From Acidobacterium sp. (GTDB taxonomy: Bacteria; Acidobacteriota; Terriglobia; Terriglobales; Acidobacteriaceae), in contig DAHUYD010000098.1 in assembly GCA_027315385.1 (NCBI GenBank), positions 1 to 48,025 of the forward strand: a stretch of DNA of 48,025 nt, in the 5' to 3' direction. Numbering within the stretch: the stretch's first letter is position 1; every line of letters starts with the position of its first letter. Position numbers and translations under genes: made by a program. Under the pieces are notes generated by a model, which was not told where the DNA came from, ran no database searches, and saw only the letters and a list, made by a program, of their open reading frames with translations. Of the stretch, positions 8,204-16,865 are shown piece after piece.

Positions 8204-9709
8204 TCAATCTCCGGCAATGCTGCGAATTCTCTCCTGCGAAAACAGCGGGACGCCCTTGCGGCGCGGGTTGTCTCCGGTCATGGAAATGGATCGGACGATC
8301 CATCCAGTGAACCAGGAAACCAGCAGGATCGAGATGGGTGTGAACAGGAGAAAGCCGATGGCGAGCGCACCGACACTGGTGACGGCGATTCCCATTGCGC
8401 TGGTAACCGTAACGACGGTGCCCCAGGGGCGAGTCATATCGAACATGCTGTCGTAGACGATAAAGGCCAGCGGAAGGAGCAGCAGCGGCACGGCGATCAC
8501 GCCGGCCCAGCCGAAACCGCCCCATGCGTCGGCAATCGTGCTGGTTGTGACATAGCTCGTGGGCTGATAGCTGGACTGGAGGCCGCCGACTGAGGCGCGA
8601 TACCAGGTGCCATCGCGATCGGGCTTTTTGGGCATCAGGAAGTGCGGAATGGAGTTCGCCACGTCGATTTCGACGGTGGCCGGACCCCAGTGGTAATGCG
8701 AGCAGGCGGCGATCACGGCTCCGTCATCCGGGATCAGGGTCAGGCGATTGAGAGTATAGGTACCGGGTTTGCGGAAATAATCTCCCGCACGGGCATGAGA
8801 CGTCTGCATGGAGGCGCCGATACTTTCGGTGGCCTGCTCCCAGTGCTGGGGCGCGGCAGCCGCCAGTCTGGACATGGTTGCAATTTCCCGCCAGAGGTTT
8901 GGCTGATCTCTGAAGCCGCGAGTCCACAGGTACCAGGGAGAGACAAAGAGAAACAGCACCGCGGTCATTGCGGCAGCGACCGCGTAGTGCCGCAGCCTGA
9001 ATCTGAACCCCCTGAAATACGCTGTGACGAAGATGATGAACGGGGGCAGGACATATCCCGTTCTGGAACCCGCCGCGAAGCCGAAAAGCTGAATGGCGGC
9101 GGCCGGCCAGAAGGCCGCCCATCCGAAACAGTACCGTCCCTCCGTCCTGCGAATGCGGGCATCCACGGCGATCACAAGAGAAAGCGGCAGCAGAGCGGAG
9201 AATGCCCTGGCGACACCGTGTCCCAGCGAGGTAGCCATGTCCGGGTGAGCCAGCGAGAAGTTGACCATGTATGTTGTTCCCGCCAACCCCAGGACCAACG
9301 AAACGGCATACATGACTTCGGAATGGGTTTCGGTGGAGGGTTCCAGCGGCTTCGGCAAATCGAGGCGTATCCAGGCAAAGAGAAAAACGCCGACCATGAG
9401 GGACAGGAAGAAAACGGCATAGACGGCGATGGTGAGCTGGGGCGCGCGCAGGTTGAGGTCGGCCGCTTCGAATATGAACACCTTGGCGAACTGCGAGAGG
9501 ACGAGGGTGTACACGGCAAACGCCGCGAACAGGATACCGCCGATGGTGCCAAGGCCCCCGAGCATGTTGTAGGTGACGCAGATGGCGAGCATGGCGACGG
9601 ACATCGTCGCCACAAAGGGAAGGGCGGTGCCGGACGCGACTTCGCCGACGGCGAGAAAGAGGATCAGGCCGATGATGGTGAGTGGCGAAAGCAGGAGGCG
9701 TCTGGACAT
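8204..9709 (-). CDS. Multispanning membrane protein, Wzy-like polysaccharide polymerase candidate
   Basis: A 501-residue protein with roughly ten or more hydrophobic segments, beginning MSRRLLLSPLTIIGLILFLAVGE. Two clusters of helices flank a large hydrophilic loop (about residues 265-400) that should face the periplasm. This is the layout of O-antigen/repeat-unit polymerases (Wzy/EpsG type). Those families are too divergent for motif assignment by eye, so the call leans on topology and on position between wza/wzc and a methyltransferase. Arg-rich RIRRTEGR and FRGFRFRLRHY segments fit cytoplasmic or active-site arginines. An O-antigen ligase is the main alternative. Confidence 0.6.
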   Translation of the reverse strand: MSRRLLLSPLTIIGLILFLAVGEVASGTALPFVATMSVAMLAICVTYNMLGGLGTIGGILFAAFAVYTLVLSQFAKVFIFEAADLNLRAPQLTIAVYAVFFLSLMVGVFLFAWIRLDLPKPLEPSTETHSEVMYAVSLVLGLAGTTYMVNFSLAHPDMATSLGHGVARAFSALLPLSLVIAVDARIRRTEGRYCFGWAAFWPAAAIQLFGFAAGSRTGYVLPPFIIFVTAYFRGFRFRLRHYAVAAAMTAVLFLFVSPWYLWTRGFRDQPNLWREIATMSRLAAAAPQHWEQATESIGASMQTSHARAGDYFRKPGTYTLNRLTLIPDDGAVIAACSHYHWGPATVEIDVANSIPHFLMPKKPDRDGTWYRASVGGLQSSYQPTSYVTTSTIADAWGGFGWAGVIAVPLLLLPLAFIVYDSMFDMTRPWGTVVTVTSAMGIAVTSVGALAIGFLLFTPISILLVSWFTGWIVRSISMTGDNPRRKGVPLFSQERIRSIAGD

Positions 9710-9757
9710 TTACATTGATCTCGCAGTGTCGCCGCTCTTCGGCTCCGCGACTTTGAG

Positions 9758-10750
9758 TTACGGCAGCAGATAACCAAGGCCCACTGCAGCTTCGACCGCG
9801 GTCTGAGGCCCGGTCCCGCTGGCTATGGCCGCCTTAAAGCCGTTGGTCGGGATATAGAGAATGTCGTTCGACCTTAGCGCGATATCTTTCTCCTTCCCCT
9901 TCATCACCTTTTTCAGGTCGAAGAGGATCTCCACCCGCTTCCGGTCCGCGGTGGTACGGATGATCATGGCTTTGGAAAGGGCGGCGCCGTATTGAAGGCC
10001 GCCTGATATGGAGATGGCCCCAACCACCGTAATGGGCGCATTGTCGGAGAGAGGCAGGGCCTGCGGTTTCATGACCTCGCCGACCACATAGGCGTTTCCA
10101 ACGCGTGGCACCACGACCGTGTCGCCCGCCACGAGCGGGATGTTAGTTTCGTCGCTGGTTTTCGGGTCCACACCGAGAGTGACGGTAATGGGCTGCGGGT
10201 CGCCACGCCGATGCACGGTGATGGTATGGCTGGCGAATTGTGTAAAGCCTCCGCAGGCTGAGATCACATCCAGCAGCCGCAGTTGCCCAAACACGGGGAC
10301 AGGAGCGGGCCGCGTTACCTCCCCCACTACGGTGATGGACTGGGAGGCTGAACTGGCAATGGACACGGTGACCTGCGGATCGACGAGGATGCCGTCCGCC
10401 TTCAGCCGGCTTTCCAGGTACTTCGAAGCCTGGGCCGGGGTCATTCCGGCAAGCTTCACGGTTCCGAGATAAGGCAGAATGACCGTACCGTCGTTGTTGA
10501 CGCGGAGGCCGCCGGATTCCCCGCCGAGGGTGGTGGTCGTCAGTTCGGGCACACCATAGGTGGCAAGCGCGAGCGTGTCGCCGGGCAGGATGGTCGTTTT
10601 TCCCTGCGCGATGTGCAGCGCGGAGGCGGGAGCGCTCGGTTGGGACGATATGGTGGTAATCGACGGGCCGGTATACTGCCCCATGGCCGCAGCCCCGCCG
10701 CAGATCAGCGCGAGACCCGCTGCCGCAATCGTGCGCATCCTGTTTTTCAC
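9758..10750 (-). CDS. Polysaccharide export protein, Wza family (Poly_export/SLBB)
   Basis: A 330-residue periplasmic/outer-membrane protein. It has a signal peptide (residues about 5-28, hydrophobic to AAAMGQ), the Poly_export domain (ILPGDTLALATYGVPEL through VNNDGTVILPYLGTVKLAGMTPAQA), and two SLBB domains (ITVVGEVTRPAPVPVFGQLRL and AYVVGEVMKPQALPL). Wza-type proteins form the channel that passes capsule or exopolysaccharide out of the cell with Wzc. GTG 10750 is chosen because GGAGG lies five bases upstream; ATG 10738 is an alternative. There is no clear lipobox cysteine, unlike E. coli Wza. It directly follows wzc (29-base gap). Confidence 0.9.
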   Translation of the reverse strand: MKNRMRTIAAAGLALICGGAAAMGQYTGPSITTISSQPSAPASALHIAQGKTTILPGDTLALATYGVPELTTTTLGGESGGLRVNNDGTVILPYLGTVKLAGMTPAQASKYLESRLKADGILVDPQVTVSIASSASQSITVVGEVTRPAPVPVFGQLRLLDVISACGGFTQFASHTITVHRRGDPQPITVTLGVDPKTSDETNIPLVAGDTVVVPRVGNAYVVGEVMKPQALPLSDNAPITVVGAISISGGLQYGAALSKAMIIRTTADRKRVEILFDLKKVMKGKEKDIALRSNDILYIPTNGFKAAIASGTGPQTAVEAAVGLGYLLP

Positions 10751-10779
10751 CTCAACCTCCAAACCACTCCCAGCCGCGG

Positions 10780-12942
10780 CTACTTGCCGTATTCATAGGT
10801 GTAATAGCCAAGATAGCCGTAGTATTCGGGCATCGTGGCATCCACGCCGTTAAAGACAAATCCATAAACTTTCACGTCGAGATCCCGCAGGATCTCGGCG
10901 GCCCGCGAGAGCATGCGGCGGGTGCAGTATCCCTGGCGGATGACCATGACGAGGCCGTCGGACTGCGCCGCGACAATGGCGGGATCGGTCACCGAGAGAA
11001 CAGGCGGCGTGTCGAAGAGCACGTAATCGTATCGTTCCCGGAGCTGGCGGACCAATTCGACCATCTGGTCGGAAGCGAGCAGGTCGGCAGGCAGGGGCGG
11101 GACTGTTCCGGATGGAATGATGTCGAGCGTTTTCAGCGTTTGGTGGGTGTGGATGACTTCATCGAGGGTGAAGTAGCCGGTGAGCACCTCGGAGAGGCCT
11201 TTGCCGCCTTCCATACCCAGGCGCTTGTAGACCGAAGGCCGGCGCATATCGGTGTCGACCAGCACGACCCGCTTACCGCCCTGCGCGAGCACGGCCGCCA
11301 TATTGACGGCAACGGTGGATTTGCCCTCTCCCGGCTGGCAACTGGTGACGGCAATGACTTTGGATTCGCGGGAGGTTGAGGAGAGGCGCATGGAGGTGCG
11401 GAGGGCGCGGAACGCTTCCGCGAAGGGTGAACGCGGATCACGCAGCAGCTCCGGTCCCGCAGCGAGTTCGGCTTCCGACTCCCGGCTTTTCCAGTGGCTT
11501 TGGGGAATGACGGCGAGCGAGGGCAGCCCCAGCATCTCCTGAATTTCATGCGCGTCGCGCAGGCGGGTGTCGACTTTGTCGATGAAGAGAGCCAGCCCTA
11601 CTCCGCCCAGCGCGCCGAAGAGAAAGCCGACGATGCCCAGCATTTCCGGGGAATGGCTGGAGGGCCCCAGGGGCGCGTACGCCAGATCGACCACGCTGAC
11701 CGTGGCGGCATTCAGACCGGCGTCGATGGCGGCCTCGCGGAGCCGGCCGATCAGACTTTCATACATCAGGCGGTTCGACTCATAGTCTTCCGACAACAGC
11801 ATGTATTTCCCGACGTCGCTGCTCTCCCCGTACATTTGCTGCACTTTTCCGGTAAACATGCTCTTCGCCTGGTTTTCGGCAGCTTCGGCGGCGCTGTAGG
11901 AGTCCTTTGCCTGATTGAGGACTCGCTGCTCCTGCTGGGTTAGCTGCCGGTCAAGGGTCGCAACCTGGGCTTTGAGCTGCTTGACCTGGGGATAATTGGG
12001 GCCGTACACGGGGCGCAGCTTCGCCAGTTCCCCGAGGGCGGTATCCCTCTGCAGGCGAAGCTGACTCAGCAGGTCGGAGTCGACGCCGAGCGGAGTGAGC
12101 CCGCTGTCCTGAATCTGATCGAGGGGCATGGACTGGAGCGTCCGATATCTCGCCTCCGCCAGAACTCGCTGTTCCGTGGAGTCGGCGACCTGCTTCTCCA
12201 GATCGGTGAGTTCGGCAACCATCAGACTGTTGTGCTCCGGATCGAGAGAGTTGAGGCCGAGATTCTTCTGCAGGCCGAGCATCTGATCCTGCTCGGTCTG
12301 GACGCGTTTGCGCAGGTCGTCCAGCTGCCCCGTGAGCCAATCGCTGGCCTGCGAAGCTGTGCCGTACTGCATGTTGAAGTTCTTTTTGATGAACTCGTTG
12401 ACGACGGCATTGGCCACGTCGGCCGACAGCGCCGGCGAGCGGCTCTCGTAAGAGACCGTGATCATCTGCGACCGGGGCACCGCTTCGACGACTAAGTTCT
12501 TTCGCAGGATGCCGACCATGGCGGCCTGCACCACCGGATTATCGAGGTTGCCGTGGAGCAGGGGCGATTTCGGACTCCCGAGAAATATCGGATTGTTCTG
12601 GAGGTTCAGCGTGCCGGCCACGGCGAGCAGCAGACTCCTGCTGTTCATGATCAGCGTGTCGCTCTGAATGACCGTGTCCAGATCGCCCGAGCCCCCGCCG
12701 ACGGCCGCGGAGAGGGCTGACTTGAGATCGGCGGTTGCGTTCGGCTGAATCTGCAGCTCGCCGGTCGCCGTATAGCGCTTTCCATGGAGGATTCCGCCCG
12801 CCGCGAACACCGCCGCACAACCCAGAGCAAAGATGGCCAGCAACACACGCCGCTTACGGATCACCAGCCACAGCTCGGAGAGGGAGATATCTCTGGATTC
12901 AGCCCCAGGAGAGACAATTTTGCCGCGCAGTGAGTGTTGCAC
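10780..12942 (-). CDS. Polysaccharide co-polymerase and tyrosine autokinase, Wzc family (BY-kinase)
   Basis: A 720-residue inner-membrane protein. The N-terminal Wzz domain has its first membrane helix at about 33-53 and a long periplasmic coiled-coil region rich in Gln/Glu/Leu (about 210-390); the second helix lies near 430-455. The cytoplasmic BY-kinase has Walker A CQPGEGKST (about residue 535), Walker A' VLVDTDMRRPS (about 560) and Walker B VLFDTPPVL (about 645). The last 15 residues hold seven tyrosines (EYYGYLGYYTYEYGK), the autophosphorylation cluster. These kinases set chain length and drive export by cycling phosphorylation with a phosphatase, and no phosphatase gene is seen here. 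GTG 12942 is preferred over TTG 12945 because of AGAGG spacing. Confidence 0.93.
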   Translation of the reverse strand: MQHSLRGKIVSPGAESRDISLSELWLVIRKRRVLLAIFALGCAAVFAAGGILHGKRYTATGELQIQPNATADLKSALSAAVGGGSGDLDTVIQSDTLIMNSRSLLLAVAGTLNLQNNPIFLGSPKSPLLHGNLDNPVVQAAMVGILRKNLVVEAVPRSQMITVSYESRSPALSADVANAVVNEFIKKNFNMQYGTASQASDWLTGQLDDLRKRVQTEQDQMLGLQKNLGLNSLDPEHNSLMVAELTDLEKQVADSTEQRVLAEARYRTLQSMPLDQIQDSGLTPLGVDSDLLSQLRLQRDTALGELAKLRPVYGPNYPQVKQLKAQVATLDRQLTQQEQRVLNQAKDSYSAAEAAENQAKSMFTGKVQQMYGESSDVGKYMLLSEDYESNRLMYESLIGRLREAAIDAGLNAATVSVVDLAYAPLGPSSHSPEMLGIVGFLFGALGGVGLALFIDKVDTRLRDAHEIQEMLGLPSLAVIPQSHWKSRESEAELAAGPELLRDPRSPFAEAFRALRTSMRLSSTSRESKVIAVTSCQPGEGKSTVAVNMAAVLAQGGKRVVLVDTDMRRPSVYKRLGMEGGKGLSEVLTGYFTLDEVIHTHQTLKTLDIIPSGTVPPLPADLLASDQMVELVRQLRERYDYVLFDTPPVLSVTDPAIVAAQSDGLVMVIRQGYCTRRMLSRAAEILRDLDVKVYGFVFNGVDATMPEYYGYLGYYTYEYGK

Positions 12943-13162
12943 CAAACCTCTCAGTGTTCAGGGAATTCGGGCGGAACTCCGGATCGATATGCTTCCAGAC
13001 AACAGCGGGGCGGCATCGTGGTTCCGGCGACCGGTTGATACAGCAGTGTTGCTCCCGGGGCAGCCACCGGCCCAGATTCGGCGCACGCACTCTGGCGCAC
13101 CGTCTCTGCTCTCGCTCCGTTGCGAATCGTGGCTCAAGTGTACCGCCCTGTTTCTTTCCGGG

Positions 13163-15706
13163 TCAATACAGGATTTTGGAGGAAATCCGGTCGTTTGCGT
13201 GGCTCTCGGACAGAATGTCGACTGTTTCCGCAGTCTGGCGCAGCCATTCCACCGGTCCCGAGCGCAGCAGGGCAGGAATGGCGTCAGCCGGCTGAGGCCG
13301 AGCAAACAAATACCCCTGGAGGATGTCGCAGTTCATTTTTCTGAGGGCCTGCGCCTGCTCCTCGCGCTCCACGCCTTCGGCCACCACCTGCAATCCCAGG
13401 CTATGCGCCAGCGACAGGATCGCCTCGACCAGCGCGCTGGTTCCTTCGGGCTCGCACACCCGCTCGACAAACGAGCGGTCGATTTTCAGCGTGTGAATGG
13501 GCAACTGGTGGAGGTGCTGGAGCGAGGAGTAGCCTGTACCGAAATCGTCAATGGCAAAGTGCACGCCCAGGTCCGCCAGATCGTGCATTTGCCGCGCGAC
13601 ATCTTCCAAATTGCGCATGACGGCTGTCTCGGTGACCTCGATCTGCAGATTGCCGGGTGAAGCTCCCAGATCCGCCAGCGCTTCCCTCACCTGCACGGAA
13701 AAATCCACGCGCATGAACTGGAGAGGAGAGACATTGATCGCAATCCGGGGCACGGTCAGCCCCTGCCGCTTCCACTCCTCGCATTGCCGGCAGACTTCCC
13801 GAACGACCCAGTATCCCACGGGAACAATCAGTCCGCTCTCTTCGGCAATAGGGATGAACCTGTCGGGGCCGACCAGGCCGTAGCGGGGATGGTGCAGACG
13901 CAGCAGCGCCTCCAGCCCCCACAGACGGCCGTCAGCCGTGTACTCGGGCTGGTAGTACACCTCGAATCCGCCATCTTTGACGGCCCTGCGCATGAACATT
14001 TCCAGCTCGTTCGCTTCCGTGGTCGAGCGGCTGATCTCCTGGGAAACCAGAACGAAATCGTTGCCGCCGGACCATTTCACCCGGTACATGGCGGCGTCCG
14101 CGCTGCGCCACAGCTCGGGAGCGTCGGTTCCGTGGTCCGGATAAATGGCGACGCCGAAGCTGGCGCTCAGGTCAATTGGGTACTGGTCGACGACCAGAGG
14201 CTTGCGGAGCGCGGCGAGAAGATCGGCCGCGATCGTTTCCGCGTCGGCGACAGTCGCAAGATCGCCGACAACAACGGCAAACTCTTCGCCACCGGAGCGG
14301 GCCACGGTATCCGACGCGCGAATGCGGCTCCGCAGGCGTTCAGCCACCTGCTTCAGGCATAGATCCCCGATCGCGTGGCCGTAGGTGTCGTTGATCTGCT
14401 TGAAGCGGTCCAGATCGAGGCAGATGAGGGCGGCCTTTCTGGCTTTGCGTTCGGCTATGGCCAGCGTCTGCTCCATGCGGTCCAGCAGGAGCAGACGGTT
14501 GGGCAGGCCGGTAAGCATGTCGTGATGTGCCTGGTAGAGCAGGCGGTGGTGGAGATGCTGGCGTTCCGTGACGTCCTGAACGAGCGAGAATCGCGCTTTC
14601 CTGCCCCGGAAACGGATGCTGTGCGAGGAAACCTCCACCTGAATGCGGCGCCCGTCGCGGAGGATGTGGGTCCATGGCCCTGAGACAACGGTGCGCTCGT
14701 CGCCGGCCAGGCTGACGACGGTCTGCTCCATGGCCTCCACTTCCTCCGGCGGGCGGATATCCCGGAGGGTCATATTCTGGAATTCCTGTTCCGTATAGCC
14801 GTACCGCTGGGCCGCCACATCGTTCACAGTGAGAAAGTGCAGCGTCTCCGTGTCGAAAATCCACATGGGGTGCGGATTGTTCTCGAACATCAGGCGGTAT
14901 TCCTGGAAGCGATCGTCGGCGTCGCGTTTCTGCTCTTCCAGCAGCGTAAGGATCATGCCAAACGCGACGAAGTATTCGGGGAGATTCCAGAGTTCGCGGG
15001 AGACATAAAGGTGGGGAGCCAGCCAGCCCAGCAAGAGCGCCGAAGGAAAGATTGCACCCCACGCGGCAAGGCCCACTACCGCGCTAAGGATCCCCGCAGT
15101 GGCTCTCGGAAACTCTTCCCAGTAAAGGACCGCATTGAGCAGAAATATCTCGCAGGCAATGGCATGGACGGCCAGTTCAGGGCGGCTCGCTCGCATGATC
15201 GCAACGCCCATCCACACCGACGCGCCGCCCAGGATGGCCGCGCCCCAGCGTCTGGCATGGCGAGCCTGACGCGCGGTTTGGGAATCCTGGGCGTGACGTC
15301 CCAGCCGAATCGTGACCGTCGCAAAGGCCGCCTGGACGGTGATGGCGAGGCCGAGCATCAGCCATCGCGATGGCGATGCCAGGGCTGCGACGGCCACATA
15401 TACGATAGCGGGCAAAGCCAGCAGAGCCGCCGGAACAGCCTGCCTCCACCGGGTTTCCCGCGTTAGTTTCGAGGCGAGAGCAAAGGACGTGCCACAAAGG
15501 AACAGGCCGCTCATGGCTCCCCAGGCGAGCCAGTTCGCCGCGACGGCACCAGCGGCGTGATGCAGCTGGAATCCGAAGTGGACCAGCGCGAAGAGCCAGC
15601 CAATCAGCCAGTAACGGGTCCGGACCGTCGGGTTTCCCCGGTGGATCGATCCAAAGAGCACCACGAGCAGTCCAATAATGAGCAGATCGAGGAGGCTCTT
15701 ATGCAT
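13163..15706 (-). CDS. Membrane PAS-GGDEF-EAL protein (c-di-GMP synthesis and degradation)
   Basis: An 847-residue protein starting at ATG 15706 behind AAGGGA. Residues about 1-260 hold eight or so membrane helices of a putative sensor. A PAS domain follows (MFENNPHPMWIFDTE onward, about 290-400), then a GGDEF domain with active site GGEEF and an intact inhibitory site RASD five residues before it. The EAL domain shows EALLR, INVSP, EVTET, AIDDFGTGYSSL, KIDRSF and QGYLFARP, so metal- and substrate-binding residues look complete. Both activities may therefore be present, with PAS and membrane input deciding direction. It is encoded just upstream of wzc on the same strand (220-base gap), which suggests c-di-GMP control of polysaccharide production. 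Confidence 0.93.
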   Translation of the reverse strand: MHKSLLDLLIIGLLVVLFGSIHRGNPTVRTRYWLIGWLFALVHFGFQLHHAAGAVAANWLAWGAMSGLFLCGTSFALASKLTRETRWRQAVPAALLALPAIVYVAVAALASPSRWLMLGLAITVQAAFATVTIRLGRHAQDSQTARQARHARRWGAAILGGASVWMGVAIMRASRPELAVHAIACEIFLLNAVLYWEEFPRATAGILSAVVGLAAWGAIFPSALLLGWLAPHLYVSRELWNLPEYFVAFGMILTLLEEQKRDADDRFQEYRLMFENNPHPMWIFDTETLHFLTVNDVAAQRYGYTEQEFQNMTLRDIRPPEEVEAMEQTVVSLAGDERTVVSGPWTHILRDGRRIQVEVSSHSIRFRGRKARFSLVQDVTERQHLHHRLLYQAHHDMLTGLPNRLLLLDRMEQTLAIAERKARKAALICLDLDRFKQINDTYGHAIGDLCLKQVAERLRSRIRASDTVARSGGEEFAVVVGDLATVADAETIAADLLAALRKPLVVDQYPIDLSASFGVAIYPDHGTDAPELWRSADAAMYRVKWSGGNDFVLVSQEISRSTTEANELEMFMRRAVKDGGFEVYYQPEYTADGRLWGLEALLRLHHPRYGLVGPDRFIPIAEESGLIVPVGYWVVREVCRQCEEWKRQGLTVPRIAINVSPLQFMRVDFSVQVREALADLGASPGNLQIEVTETAVMRNLEDVARQMHDLADLGVHFAIDDFGTGYSSLQHLHQLPIHTLKIDRSFVERVCEPEGTSALVEAILSLAHSLGLQVVAEGVEREEQAQALRKMNCDILQGYLFARPQPADAIPALLRSGPVEWLRQTAETVDILSESHANDRISSKILY

Positions 15707-15805
15707 GAAGGTTCCCTTCAGCGCCGCAAACCGCGACCCCGGGAAATTGTCAATGGACCGTGCCCTGAGACTATCGCGAGAGATACCTCTGAGGCCAGTG
15801 TTTTC

Positions 15806-15840
15806 CCCCAAAGTACCCCTTTTGGGGAATGCGAATCGCA
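15806..15840. promoter_or_regulatory. Inverted repeats upstream of the GGDEF-EAL gene
   Basis: CCCCAAA (15806-15812) and TTTGGGG (15821-15827) form a perfect 7-bp inverted repeat with an 8-base spacer. Next to it, TGCGA-A-TCGCA (15830-15840) is a second short palindrome. They lie 100-135 bases upstream of the GGDEF-EAL start and about 130 bases upstream of tmk. No T-tract follows on either strand, so a protein-binding site is more likely than a terminator. The regulator is unknown. Confidence 0.4.
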
Positions 15841-15969
15841 ACGTCCGGGCGCGTCGAGTTCCCCGCTGGTTCGCCCGCTGCCCAATTTCTGATCTCGTAC
15901 CTGGGAGCCGCGACCTTGCAGAGGCACTGGACGGTCATGGCAGTCGAGGATATGCCGTAAACTCCTGGC

Positions 15970-16659
15970 ATGTCGGCAGGCACATCCCAAGCGTTATCCC
16001 GCGGCTTTTTTCTCACCTTCGAAGGGCCGGACGGCTCCGGCAAATCGACGCAACTGCGCAAGCTGAGCGCCTGGCTTGAGAGAGAGGGCCAGTCGGTTGT
16101 GGTGACGCGGCAGCCTGGGGGCACGCCGCTCGGGGATCGAATCCGTGCCCTTATCCTTGACTCCCGGACCGGGAATCTTGCTCCCATGGCGGAGCTGGGG
16201 CTGATGTTTTCCGACCGGGCCCAGGCTATAGCGGAAGTGATTCGTCCGGCGCTGGAGCAGGGGCGGATGGTGCTCTGCGACCGCTTTACCGATTCAACCG
16301 AGGCCTACCAGGGAGGAGGGCGCCAGCTAGGCAGCGAGATCGTGCTGCGGACGCATAAGGTGATGTGCGGCGGCCTGAACCCGGACCTGACGATTCTTTT
16401 GCTGGCGGACTTCGACCGTTCGCTGGCGCGCGCCCGCCGACGGAATGATCGGACAGCCGCGTCCGGGCAAAATGAGGGGCGGTTCGAGAGCGAGGACGTG
16501 GAGTTCCATCGGCGCGTGTACCTAAAGTATCGGGAGATTGCAGATCGAGAGCCAGGGCGGGTGGTGAGCATCGAGGGCGACCAGCCGATCGAGGCCATTC
16601 ACCGGCGGATCGTTGCGGTGGTGGACGAGCGGCTGCGGTCGATGGCTGGGCCCTGCTGA
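15970..16659 (+). CDS. tmk: Thymidylate kinase
   Basis: Phosphorylates dTMP to dTDP using ATP in the cytoplasm. The 229-residue product has the P-loop FEGPDGSGKST (about residues 17-27), the dTMP-binding DR motif in VLCDRFTDST, and TRQPGG with the Arg that contacts phosphate. The LID region RARRRNDRTA carries several arginines. Length is close to the family norm (205-215) with a short N-terminal extension; ATG 15970 is the first usable start. It stands alone between the c-di-GMP gene (divergent) and the efflux locus. Confidence 0.95.
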   Translation: MSAGTSQALSRGFFLTFEGPDGSGKSTQLRKLSAWLEREGQSVVVTRQPGGTPLGDRIRALILDSRTGNLAPMAELGLMFSDRAQAIAEVIRPALEQGRMVLCDRFTDSTEAYQGGGRQLGSEIVLRTHKVMCGGLNPDLTILLLADFDRSLARARRRNDRTAASGQNEGRFESEDVEFHRRVYLKYREIADREPGRVVSIEGDQPIEAIHRRIVAVVDERLRSMAGPC

Positions 16660-16725
16660 CCGGTTCGTTACTGAAGAGAGCTTCGCAGACAGGAGATTAT
16701 CTGACGGCGCCCGCGAGCATCCTGC

Positions 16726-16741
16726 TGTCCGTTTCCGGACA
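16726..16741. promoter_or_regulatory. Perfect palindrome, candidate enhancer site for the sigma-54 activator
   Basis: TGTCCG-TTTC-CGGACA is a perfect 6+6 inverted repeat with a 4-base spacer. Its centre lies about 128 bases before the predicted sigma-54 start point, the usual distance for enhancer-binding proteins. The locus encodes one such protein (21718-23118). Binding by that protein is inferred. Confidence 0.45.
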
Positions 16742-16835
16742 CCCATTTCCGAATCCGGCCACTTTGGGTTGCCGGTTCGAGCGCAACGTTCGATGTAATA
16801 CGAAGCGGATCATGGACTTAGCTTCAGAATCTAAA

Positions 16836-16851
16836 TGGCGCTGGACATGCA
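16836..16851 (+). promoter_or_regulatory. Candidate sigma-54 (-24/-12) promoter of the efflux operon
   Basis: TGGCGCTGGACATGCA places GG at 16837-16838 and GC at 16849-16850, exactly the 12-base step of sigma-54 promoters (TGGCAC-N5-TTGCA pattern). The predicted start point is about 16862, only four bases before the adaptor's ATG at 16866. No Shine-Dalgarno sequence is visible before that ATG, which fits a nearly leaderless message. Confidence 0.5.
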
Positions 16852-16865
16852 ATTAGTCTGAATCA

